From Maribellus sp. YY47 (GTDB lineage Bacteria > Bacteroidota > Bacteroidia > Bacteroidales > Prolixibacteraceae), in NCBI RefSeq assembly GCF_023111095.1, contig NZ_JALGYW010000003.1, forward strand, positions 193,446-257,445: DNA of 64,000 nucleotides, given 5' to 3'. The translations under genes were made by a program, and so were the position numbers. Below the pieces are notes generated by a model, which saw only the letters and a program-made list of their open reading frames with translations, had not been told where the DNA came from and made no database searches. Shown here one piece after another: positions 46,826 to 55,154 of this stretch (position 1 is its first letter; each line of letters opens with the position of its first letter).

Positions 46826-48454
46826 CTACCGTATGATGTCTGATACCGGAATACTCTGAAAGTAAAGCTCTTTCACTCCTTCATAAAGAATCCCAACGGT
46901 ATTTTCGTTTACCATGGTCATGCAGGAATAGCCAAAGCCACCCGCTTCATTCAATTCCAATTGGTACGCTTCGGGCCATGTCATTCCTTCATCCAAACTT
47001 GCTTTAATGGTCATGTTGGTACGCTGATTCTTATTATTTGGATTTGAAAAGAACAGCACCTGTTTGGTTTCACCTTCTAATTCAAGGTTGGCGGCAATTA
47101 AACTGGCCATACAATTGGGTTCCTGCAATGCCGAATTCGACGAAGGATGGATCTCCCAGCTTTTGCCAAGATCCTTTGTAATGGCAACAGCACGTCCGTT
47201 GGTTTCCGATTTATCTTTTCGGTTGCGGTCGTCGCGCATGTTTAGCATTAGGCTGCCATCGCTTAATTCCACCACTTGTGCTTCGGTAGTATTGGTTTTG
47301 GCGCCTGTTCCGATGGTCCAGGTTTCGCCACCATCTTTGCTGTAAATAATAGTCGAATGTGGTGTATATTGATGCCCGTCGATGGCTTTTTCGCCCAGGT
47401 CGGCTTTAAACTGCGCCGGGAACACCAGGGTTTCATCCTTCAGGGTAATCCCCATTCCGGGGCCTTGCAACAGGTACTGCCATGCCGGGTCTTTAATTTG
47501 TTCGGTAATATTGATTGGCTCCGACCAGGTTAATCCGTCGTCGGTACTTTTTACCAGCATAAACTGGCCGGTTTCCTCGGGCGACATACCGGGTTTTGAA
47601 GCCCACCATCCCATTTGATTTTTGTCGAAACCGTGCATCCACACTGCCGCTACCCATATGGTATGGTTTACGGGATCGTATAACACGCTGGGGTCGCCAA
47701 TGCCGTTTAAATCCTGCGGCAGTCCTCCCCATTCGCCCATATCCATAATCACTTTCATGGGTTCCCAGGTTTGTCCGCCATCGGTACTGCGGCTCATACC
47801 GATATCAATGTCTTCCTGTAAGTCTTTGCTGTTGTTGTAACGGTTATCGTAAACGGCAATTAGTGTACCTTCATTGGTTGTTACCAATCCGGGGATACGA
47901 TAGGTATCGCAACTGTCCTGACCGGCAGCACGCACTAGTTTTGCGGGACGGTAGGCAAAAGGCTGCTCTACGTCGATTGCCAGACGTTTTCCGCCAAATG
48001 TCAAGATGGCTTTTTCAACTGAAAAACGCTGTGTTAATACGGCATCGTTTTTCACCTGAAACTGAAAAGCCAGCGTATGACTTCCGGAGGTAAGTGTAGC
48101 ATCTCCTACCAACTCGATTTCATTCCCTGCCAATAGAAAGGCTTTTGAGAAGTTTGTAGTAAGTGTGTCTTCGGTTAATGATGCTGTCCAATCCACATTA
48201 ACTGAATTTAAGAAATCGGCCTGACTACCTTCTGAAAGGACCAATGTAATTTTTTTAAGTTTATAGCTAATTCCCTGCTCTACATCCAGATTAATTTGGA
48301 AAATATCCGGATTCTCTTTTTCGACAAACAACGGAATTCTCTTTTCCAGAAACTGTGTCTTATTCACTCCTTCCAATTCGGTCTGAATTGAACCGGTACA
48401 AGCCGACAGGCCTAATACAATCGACCCCAATACACAAAGCAGGTGATATCTCAT
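46826..48454 (-). CDS. nanH: Sialidase (exo-alpha-neuraminidase), GH33, lipoprotein
   Basis: A 542-residue sialidase. The start at 48454 gives a lipoprotein signal (IVLGLSAC). An N-terminal carbohydrate-binding-like domain (to about 170) is followed by the catalytic propeller, which opens with YRIPGLV holding the arginine of the R-I-P motif. Four Asp boxes are visible: STDGGQTW, STDDGLTW, SKDGGETW and SLDEGMTW. FGYSCMTMV near the end contains the nucleophile tyrosine. It removes terminal sialic acid from host glycoconjugates and probably sits on the outer membrane or in the periplasm. Confidence 0.94.
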   Translation of the reverse strand: MRYHLLCVLGSIVLGLSACTGSIQTELEGVNKTQFLEKRIPLFVEKENPDIFQINLDVEQGISYKLKKITLVLSEGSQADFLNSVNVDWTASLTEDTLTTNFSKAFLLAGNEIELVGDATLTSGSHTLAFQFQVKNDAVLTQRFSVEKAILTFGGKRLAIDVEQPFAYRPAKLVRAAGQDSCDTYRIPGLVTTNEGTLIAVYDNRYNNSKDLQEDIDIGMSRSTDGGQTWEPMKVIMDMGEWGGLPQDLNGIGDPSVLYDPVNHTIWVAAVWMHGFDKNQMGWWASKPGMSPEETGQFMLVKSTDDGLTWSEPINITEQIKDPAWQYLLQGPGMGITLKDETLVFPAQFKADLGEKAIDGHQYTPHSTIIYSKDGGETWTIGTGAKTNTTEAQVVELSDGSLMLNMRDDRNRKDKSETNGRAVAITKDLGKSWEIHPSSNSALQEPNCMASLIAANLELEGETKQVLFFSNPNNKNQRTNMTIKASLDEGMTWPEAYQLELNEAGGFGYSCMTMVNENTVGILYEGVKELYFQSIPVSDIIR

Positions 48455-48519
48455 TTTATTAAATTTTAATTTACACAAATATAAAAAACTCCCCAGGAGC
48501 CAGTGTCTTTTGTTTTGAA

Positions 48520-48543
48520 ATCAGGGGCAATTTTGCCCCTGAT
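48520..48543 (-). terminator. Intercistronic hairpin between SusD-type gene and sialidase
   Basis: ATCAGGGGCAA (48520-48530) pairs perfectly with TTGCCCCTGAT (48533-48543) around two bases. It is followed on the minus strand by TTTCAAAAC rather than a long T run. It may be an attenuator that lowers expression of the enzymes relative to the SusC/SusD pair, or an mRNA end-stabiliser. Confidence 0.6.
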
Positions 48544-48585
48544 TTACTTCCAACTAAACCTTTATTCTCTATGAAAAAACGGATT

Positions 48586-50151
48586 TTAATTATATCCCGG
48601 TGTTTGTTCCAATAACGGATCTACATTTAAAGTATTTACATCGACCGGCCACAACAATTTATGCGCTTCGCTTGTTCTTAAAACTGCAGGATTTCCATAA
48701 TTTGCCTGGTTCGAAAACACAAGCGGATCTCCTGAAGCATCCTGCATACGACGCACGTCGAACCAACGCTTGCCTTCGCAAACAAATTCTTTATCGCGCT
48801 CGGCCAATATTGCCAACTCGTTGGCTTCAAATCCAGCATTGGCGTAAGCATGCACAGCAGGATTATAGTCATCGCCATAGGCTCGCTCGCGTATCTCGTT
48901 AATGTATTGTGCAGGATTTCCATTTTCCATATTTTCAACCTCTGCCAACATTAACAACACATCGGCATAACGGTAAACAGGAATATCGTCGGCATAAACC
49001 CGGTTACCATCAGCATTAATCAATCCCATAAATTTGGGCATAACCAGTCCACCATTGATTAAGTCTCCTGTGGTTTGATCCTTGTCATAAATATCAATAA
49101 ATGTTGAATACTTGCGGGAATCAAGCTCATCATAGCTTTCAAACAATGGCCAAATGTACTCGTGACGCAATAATCCATTTCCCTTGGTTTCAGCGGGATC
49201 TACAGCAGCCGAACCATCAGCTAAAAATTTAGTGGCGATGGTGTTTAACTGATACAGGAACAGGTAGTGAAATGTAGTTGCTTCCGTATCCAGAAAACGA
49301 AGGGCAAAGATTATTTCGTTGTTTCCTTTATTGCCATAATCAAAAACTGAAGAGAAATTATCCAGCAAGGAGAATTTGCCCTTTACTTCATTCAGCGCAG
49401 CTTTTGCAACGGCCAAATCACCGGATGCAGGAGTCTGATCTCCGGTGCTTACTTTTGCCGACCAGAGATAGATATCTGCTTTTAACATCAAAGTGGCATA
49501 TTTCGACCATGATCCTTTTTGATCTTTGATCTCAACATTCGATCCGAAATGGCTTTCTGATTGCGCCAAATCGCTTTTTATAAAATCGAGTACAGCTTTT
49601 GGAGTACTTCGTTCAGTGTACAACGGTTCAGCACGGTTTTCGCCCTGCAATACTTTAGGTTCGGTAATAACTGGCACACCTCCGTAAGTTTTATACAGAT
49701 AGCTATACAAGAAAGCTCTTAATCCGTATAATTGCCCCAGGTAATAATCTTTACTGGCATCTGTCAGGAAATCAACTTCGTTCTCCAGCTTGTAGATTCC
49801 CAGGTTTACAGAAAGGATGCGTTGGTAGAAACCCCCCCAGGAACTGATACCTGTTTTATCTTTGGTAAAATCCTGGTCTTTAACCGGGCTTGAATCATTT
49901 AGCGAAGTACCGGTAGAACCTGTTCCACTTTTCAAAAGTCCACCTCTGGCCTCCCCTAAAATAAAGAATGTTGAATGCAGACTACGAATCTGATCATGTA
50001 TGCCGGTTATATACCCGTTCACTTGTGCTTCGTTTTGCCAGAAATTCTCACTGCCATAGTAATCTATTGGCCCCAAATCAAGCGAATCGCAAGACACTAA
50101 TGAAACCATAAAAAGAATCAGAACTTTTATGTTTATTATATGCTTTTTCAT
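48586..50151 (-). CDS. nanU: SusD/RagB-family sialoglycan-binding lipoprotein (NanU type)
   Basis: A 521-residue outer-membrane lipoprotein (signal ILFMVSLVSC, mature Cys at about 20). The early segment DLGPIDYYGSENFWQNEAQVNGYITG and the late FVCEGKRWFDVRRM plus LLWPVDVNTLNVDPLLEQTPGYN are SusD hallmarks around a TPR-like helical core. It captures sialic acid or sialo-oligosaccharides at the surface and hands them to the SusC partner just upstream. The start is the ATG at 50151; a TTG further upstream is rejected because it would lengthen the signal. Confidence 0.88.
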   Translation of the reverse strand: MKKHIINIKVLILFMVSLVSCDSLDLGPIDYYGSENFWQNEAQVNGYITGIHDQIRSLHSTFFILGEARGGLLKSGTGSTGTSLNDSSPVKDQDFTKDKTGISSWGGFYQRILSVNLGIYKLENEVDFLTDASKDYYLGQLYGLRAFLYSYLYKTYGGVPVITEPKVLQGENRAEPLYTERSTPKAVLDFIKSDLAQSESHFGSNVEIKDQKGSWSKYATLMLKADIYLWSAKVSTGDQTPASGDLAVAKAALNEVKGKFSLLDNFSSVFDYGNKGNNEIIFALRFLDTEATTFHYLFLYQLNTIATKFLADGSAAVDPAETKGNGLLRHEYIWPLFESYDELDSRKYSTFIDIYDKDQTTGDLINGGLVMPKFMGLINADGNRVYADDIPVYRYADVLLMLAEVENMENGNPAQYINEIRERAYGDDYNPAVHAYANAGFEANELAILAERDKEFVCEGKRWFDVRRMQDASGDPLVFSNQANYGNPAVLRTSEAHKLLWPVDVNTLNVDPLLEQTPGYN

Positions 50152-50274
50152 CTTATTAATATTGTTTGTTTTCAAAAGTATAAGATGGAACTCCCATGAT
50201 TTTAATCATTTGCGTATGTGGCAAAAACTTGTCATGGTCGTTTCATTTCTTTTCTATTTATTAATTAATGCCTC

Positions 50275-53200
50275 TTAAAACTTAACATCAACGCCGAAAA
50301 TCACTGTTTTTGGTACTGAATAGCCGGCCCATTGTTCGCCCGAACTAAAATTCTCAGGATTGTTTAGTTTGGATGCGGTCAAATAGCCAAGATTCTGACC
50401 AGCAACGGATAAAGTTACAGCTTTCACACCGATTCCTTCGAGTAGCGTTTGTGGAAGAGAATAAGAGAGCGAGATCTCTCTGAAAGCCAAATAGTCTCCT
50501 TTGTAAATCCATTGCGAAGACTGACGGGCATAGTTCCTTGATCCCAACTGATCGGCCCAGCGGTATTCCGCAAACTTAGCTGTGGGATTATCGGTGGTCC
50601 AGGTATCTTTTGTATCAACAGTAGTATTGTAGGTACCTTGCGCCATTGCCAGGAACCAGGCACGCTGAGCGTCTACCTGAACAAAACCAAGTGAGTAGTC
50701 CATTCGGGCATAAAACTTAAAGTTTTTATACGCCAGTGTTGAAGTGATTCCTCCAAACCATTTCGGGCGGGTATTTCCCATCTTCACCTGATCGAAGTTG
50801 TCGATCACTCCATCTTCGTTTACATCCAACCAGTTCATATCGCCGGGTTTTAAAGCCAGACCGTTGCCTTTGGCATCCCCCAGAGCCTCCCACGCGTCCG
50901 GCCCGTAAACAGGACGGGCATTCGAACCAAACCAACCGGTTGTTTTATCTATTCTGTCGGCAGCAACAGCATTCACTTCATCCCAGTCATCGAAAACGCC
51001 GAGTGCTTTAAATCCGTACAAATCTCCGGGTTGCTGACCTTCCTGATAACCGCCTACCCAAATCAGGTTGCCGGTTTTTCCGTCGTATACCTGGAAAGCA
51101 CCCTGACGGTTATTTTCCAGACCATTGTCCGGAAGCTTTTCTACAATACTTTTGTTGTACGAAATATTGGCTGAAACGTCCCATGTCCAGTCGCCTTTAC
51201 GTAATGCTTTTACCGACATATCAACTTCCAACCCCTTGTTTCTGTACTCTCCATTGTTTGAACGGATTGAGCTAATTCCTGAAGATATTGGCAGAGGAAT
51301 ATTTGCATACTTATCCAAAGTCAAACGGTTATAATACGTAAAGTTGGTATTGATCATATTTTCAAGGAAACTGATATCCATACCAACCTCAGCAGTTTTG
51401 GTACGTTCCCACTTTAAGCCAGGATTTGCAATACTACCTACAACATATCCAACCTGGTTATTATATTTTGTTGTCCCATAACTTCCCTGCAGTTCATAGG
51501 CTCCGATTCCGGATACGTTACCATTTAAACCATAGCTGGCTCTTAGCTTCAAGAAAGAAATCAATGAATTGTAATCTTTCATAAAGTCTTCTTTATTTAC
51601 GATCCAACCGGCAGATACCCCGGGAAAGAATCCCCAGCGGTTATCACCCAAAAGCCGTGAGTAACCGTCGTAACGGAAGGTCCCTGAAACCAGGTATTTT
51701 TCAGCATAGTCGTAATTCACACGTCCAAACCAGGAGCGAATTCTTTCTTCAGTATGATAGGTATCAATCGAACGTCTTCCTTCTTCTGTAGAAGTAAGGC
51801 CAAGATCAGCGAAATCATCGGTTGGGGCACCGCTACCGCTGGCGCTTAAACCTTTCCACTGTTTGTCGTAATACTCGTAACCGATCAGGGCGCTACCGGC
51901 GTGTTTCCCTTTTGTAAGGTCATAATTCAAAACGGCATTGTAGGTTTGACTCAACTCTTTATCATAGCTGGCCGATGAACTGCGACTTGTATTCCAAATA
52001 CCAGGTCTGTTCAGGTAATCTTTATTAAATGCTTCGTAGTATCCCTGGTCCAGTAGCCAATGAGCGTTTACTTTCAGACTCAGGTTCGAAAGGAAATCAA
52101 TCCTGAAACCTTGTCCCATAATAAATTTATTGGTATTGTTATCTCTTTTCAATCGGTCAACGTTAACGAGCGGATTACCATCACCAACGTTGTTTCCTAA
52201 AATTAGCTCACCATCAGGGTTGTATTCGCGTTGCGTCGGCGGTGTACTCTGGATACGTCCAAAATAGTTTTGTTCATTGGTAGTTGAAACATTGTACCAT
52301 TTGGCATCGGTGAACTGGAAATTACTGTTGGAAGTAAGCCATGACCTGATTTTATATTCACCGTTAAACGTAAAGTTTAATCTTTTGTACCACGTCTTTA
52401 CAGGCTGTCCTTCGGCATCGTAATAACCAATACCGGCATAGTATTTTCCCCGGTCGTTGCTACCGCTAAAACTAATGTTATAGTCTTGCGTTAGCGCCGG
52501 ATTGTTATATGCGGCATCTTCCTTATTAAATTCCGAAAAAATAATCTCCTGCCCGGTAACCGGATCAATCATAGTTTGCCAGCCTTCGTTAAGTAAGAAT
52601 GCCAGATCTGAAGTATAAACCATCGGACTATAAACAGCCAGTGATGTTTTGTTCCCATCCAACGGATTGCCATTATCATCGTAGTAACGGTTACCAATAC
52701 CATAGGGAGCTGCGCCACTCAAAGAAGATGCACTGCCATAGCCCACCCATGAACCATCTGCCTTCTGGTACATCTGAGAAGCATTTTGATACCCCTTTCT
52801 TACCCAGTACAGGTAATCTTCGGCACCTAAAAAATTGTAATCGTGTGTTAAGTAATTTAAACCGAATTTTGCACTCACTTTAATCTCCGGCTTGCCTCCT
52901 TTTTTAGAGGTAATCAAAATTACACCGTTATTGGCGCGGGCTCCGTACAATGCAGTTGCACCTGCATCTTTCAGCACCTCGATCGACTCAATGTCGTTTG
53001 GATTGATGTCGTTGAATTCACCGACCTGACCATCAATTAATACCAAGGGAGAACCGGTTCCGTCGAAATTGGTACCACCACGCAGGTAAATCGAAGGAGT
53101 GGCCCCTGGATTCCCGGAAACAGTGGTAACCTTTAACCCTGACACCGCACCAGTAAGTGCCTGAGCCGGGTTGGCATGAACCCCGCCTGTTAAGGTTTCT

Positions 53201-53628
53201 TCCTTTACCGAAGCGATGGAGTTGGTTAACTTTGCGCGACTTTGCTTACCTCCATAACCGGTTACCACCACCTCATCCAAAGCTTCTGTTGCAGTTACCA
53301 GAACAACGTCGATTGTTTGTTTACCGGCTACACTCAATTCCTGCGACACCATTCCGATAAACGAGAAAACCAGAAGATCGTTTTCACCAACTTCCAATTG
53401 ATACTCGCCATCGATATTGGTGATTGTACCCGTTGTTGTTCCTTTTACGACAATTGATACCCCCGGCAGCAGTTCTCCGTTTTCGGCGGTAACCTTACCC
53501 GTAACAGTTTTCGCCTGGGCAAACCCTTCTGCTTGGAAAAACACCAAACAAATCATAGCAAGAAATATTCCTCTAAGCTTCGGAAACGATCTGCTACTCT
53601 TTAGTTTTTTTTCTTTCAAATTACTCAT
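50275..53628 (-). CDS. nanO: SusC/RagA TonB-dependent outer-membrane transporter (NanO type)
   Basis: An 1117-residue receptor. The signal peptide ends EGFAQA near residue 39. A carboxypeptidase-regulatory-like domain follows (VTGKVTAENGELLPGVSIVV), then a plug domain starting VVVTGYGGKQSRAK with LYGARANNGVILITSKKGG, and a 22-strand barrel ending VIFGVDVKF. It imports the ligand using TonB energy. It is the first gene of the operon, about 94 bases behind the predicted transcription start. Specificity for sialic acid is inferred from the operon. Confidence 0.9.
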   Translation of the reverse strand: MSNLKEKKLKSSRSFPKLRGIFLAMICLVFFQAEGFAQAKTVTGKVTAENGELLPGVSIVVKGTTTGTITNIDGEYQLEVGENDLLVFSFIGMVSQELSVAGKQTIDVVLVTATEALDEVVVTGYGGKQSRAKLTNSIASVKEETLTGGVHANPAQALTGAVSGLKVTTVSGNPGATPSIYLRGGTNFDGTGSPLVLIDGQVGEFNDINPNDIESIEVLKDAGATALYGARANNGVILITSKKGGKPEIKVSAKFGLNYLTHDYNFLGAEDYLYWVRKGYQNASQMYQKADGSWVGYGSASSLSGAAPYGIGNRYYDDNGNPLDGNKTSLAVYSPMVYTSDLAFLLNEGWQTMIDPVTGQEIIFSEFNKEDAAYNNPALTQDYNISFSGSNDRGKYYAGIGYYDAEGQPVKTWYKRLNFTFNGEYKIRSWLTSNSNFQFTDAKWYNVSTTNEQNYFGRIQSTPPTQREYNPDGELILGNNVGDGNPLVNVDRLKRDNNTNKFIMGQGFRIDFLSNLSLKVNAHWLLDQGYYEAFNKDYLNRPGIWNTSRSSSASYDKELSQTYNAVLNYDLTKGKHAGSALIGYEYYDKQWKGLSASGSGAPTDDFADLGLTSTEEGRRSIDTYHTEERIRSWFGRVNYDYAEKYLVSGTFRYDGYSRLLGDNRWGFFPGVSAGWIVNKEDFMKDYNSLISFLKLRASYGLNGNVSGIGAYELQGSYGTTKYNNQVGYVVGSIANPGLKWERTKTAEVGMDISFLENMINTNFTYYNRLTLDKYANIPLPISSGISSIRSNNGEYRNKGLEVDMSVKALRKGDWTWDVSANISYNKSIVEKLPDNGLENNRQGAFQVYDGKTGNLIWVGGYQEGQQPGDLYGFKALGVFDDWDEVNAVAADRIDKTTGWFGSNARPVYGPDAWEALGDAKGNGLALKPGDMNWLDVNEDGVIDNFDQVKMGNTRPKWFGGITSTLAYKNFKFYARMDYSLGFVQVDAQRAWFLAMAQGTYNTTVDTKDTWTTDNPTAKFAEYRWADQLGSRNYARQSSQWIYKGDYLAFREISLSYSLPQTLLEGIGVKAVTLSVAGQNLGYLTASKLNNPENFSSGEQWAGYSVPKTVIFGVDVKF

Positions 53629-53666
53629 AAAGTGCTTTTTAACGTTTGATTTGATTTAGACTTTTC

Positions 53667-53679
53667 ATCTAAATTAGAT
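53667..53679. promoter_or_regulatory. Second small palindrome in the operon leader
   Basis: ATCTAA-A-TTAGAT is a perfect 13-base palindrome in the leader between the operator and the SusC-type start. It may be a further regulator site or a leader hairpin. Confidence 0.35.
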
Positions 53680-53705
53680 TTAATTGAAACTTCTCTTTTG
53701 ATGCT

Positions 53706-53720
53706 TTATGTATGACATAA
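53706..53720. promoter_or_regulatory. Candidate operator for the GntR-type regulator
   Basis: TTATGTATGACATAA is a perfect 6-3-6 palindrome with the GTnnnAC core used by FadR-subfamily GntR proteins. It covers the predicted first transcribed bases of the sialoglycan operon and lies about 90 bases before the divergent regulator gene. Confidence 0.6.
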
Positions 53721-53727
53721 TGCGAAA

Positions 53728-53757
53728 CAAATATAGAGAATTGTTTTTTAATTCAAA
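53728..53757 (-). promoter_or_regulatory. Promoter of the sialoglycan operon
   Basis: On the minus strand TTTG (53754-53757) is followed after 18 bases by TATATTTG (53728-53735), an exact -7 box. Transcription would start near 53721. Confidence 0.75.
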
Positions 53758-53808
53758 ATGTTTTATAAAATTTGTGTTAAATTTTCAGGGACTAAATACC
53801 AATTTACT

Positions 53809-54516
53809 ATGCCACACAGAGAACTTATAAATCATATCCCAACCATTGATACCAGCAGCCTGGTTGACAAAGTTGAGATGGAGCTTTTAGAGATATTTAT
53901 TAACCGAGGACTTAAAGTTGGAGACACCATACCCAAGGAAATTGAACTGGCTACTGCCATGGGAGTTAGCCGGACCGTTATCCGCGAATCGTTAACCCGG
54001 TTGAAAACAATGGGACTGATTGACTCCAAAAAACACAAAGGCACAGTACTTACCAGTCCGAACCTGGCACAAATCCTTCAGCGATCGATGATTCCCAAAA
54101 TCCTGGACAATGAAACTCTACGGAATATTTTTGAGATACGTTTGATTCTTGAAATTGGAATGGCCGATTCGCTTTTTCAATATGTCAACGAAGATGACAT
54201 TAAAGAATTGGAGGAGATTATTAATTCAGAACCAACTGCCTCGGAGGATGTATTGTTTGATATCGAGCACGAAATCAAATTTCACGGGAAACTTTACGAT
54301 ATAACAAAAAATGAAACGCTTATTAACTTTCAAAACGTTTTGCTCCCTGCGTTTAACTATGTATACGACAGTGGGATAATCAACAAGCCGATCAACAAAA
54401 AGAAATACATTTCGCACAAAGAACTGGTGGAGATTTTAAGAACGGGAACACCCAAAAAGTTTAGAGAAGCCATGCGTAAACATCTTGACAATCATTTCAA
54501 CCGGCTATTTGAATAA
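53809..54516 (+). CDS. GntR-family (FadR/FCD type) transcriptional regulator of the sialoglycan operon
   Basis: A 235-residue regulator. The winged helix covers about residues 15-80 (VGDTIPKEIELATAMGVSRTVIRESLTRLKTMGLI, with GTVLTS as the wing). The C-terminal FCD domain is helical; LRNIFEIRLILEIGMA and metal-type histidines in HEIKFHGKLYD and ISHKELVEIL fit a ligand pocket. It is divergent from the nan operon, and a GTnnnAC palindrome lies between them. It probably represses the operon until a sialic acid or ManNAc signal binds. The start at 53809 (MPHRELINHIP) is preferred to 53758. Confidence 0.85.
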   Translation: MPHRELINHIPTIDTSSLVDKVEMELLEIFINRGLKVGDTIPKEIELATAMGVSRTVIRESLTRLKTMGLIDSKKHKGTVLTSPNLAQILQRSMIPKILDNETLRNIFEIRLILEIGMADSLFQYVNEDDIKELEEIINSEPTASEDVLFDIEHEIKFHGKLYDITKNETLINFQNVLLPAFNYVYDSGIINKPINKKKYISHKELVEILRTGTPKKFREAMRKHLDNHFNRLFE

Positions 54517-54580
54517 AACAATCATGATTCTCAGGAATCACCAACAGATATGAAAGTAAAGATTTTTACTCTCCCTCGCT

Positions 54581-54602
54581 CCCTCTCTATGCATAGAGAG
54601 GG
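54581..54602. repeat. 22-base perfect palindrome
   Basis: CCCTCTCTATG and its inverse complement CATAGAGAGGG meet without a spacer. The following GAAGATTGTGTCGCAGAC reads like an interspersed element rather than a gene. It may act as a terminator of the regulator gene or be a small mobile repeat. Confidence 0.55.
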
Positions 54603-54841
54603 AAGATTGTGTCGCAGACAAAATCAGGGTGAGTCATAAAACTTTGAACCAGATTTTGCTTTTGATTTTCGATAGATTTTCAGAAAAGACAAGGTGTCAA
54701 CCTGATGATTTGTCTTCGATAGCAGCCAAGCGCTAAACCATTCGATCTACCAATTGTTGTAATCTCTTATTGTGACTTTTACTAAACACTCGCAATTTTG
54801 GGAAAAACGACTTCAATAAAACAGTGAGGAAGCAACAATCG

Positions 54842-55132
54842 ATTGGAACCATCATACAGATTGTGCGGCTAAAAACCGAACTGCAGGATGAAGAAATGCT
54901 GAAAACAGCCCATGACCGGGAACCTCAATTCAAAGCTATTCCCGTCATCGCTCAAAACTATTGCATGAATTTGGCACACCGGGCGAGTAAGGCAGAGTGT
55001 CCATCCGGGATTCAAAGGAATCGATGGAAAAGTTCGAACAATCGGAACTTGCAGCCACCATTGCCCAAGCCACAGTCCTTCGAAGTTCCTTCAGTTAAAG
55101 TGATTGAAATTATGATTCAACTGATGGAATAA
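54842..55132 (+). pseudogene. Decayed YdhR-like monooxygenase gene
   Basis: One frame reads IVRLKTELQDEEMLKTAHDR then EPQFKAIP, which is the opening of the putative YdhR/antibiotic-biosynthesis monooxygenase-like proteins. The reading then moves to a second frame with PGE, a stop at 54988-54990 where a tyrosine is expected, and DSKESMEKFEQSELAATIAQ. It returns to the first frame for EVPSVKVIEIMIQL and a natural stop at 55130-55132. At least two frameshifts and one stop mean it is not functional. The apparent 102-residue open frame across it is therefore not a gene. Confidence 0.7.
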
Positions 55133-55154
55133 AAGTGATCTTGAAATTTGCCTC

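Noticed and set aside
54824-55132. Intact 102-residue hypothetical gene
   Set aside because: Family-like sequence changes frame twice inside it; the region is a pseudogene.
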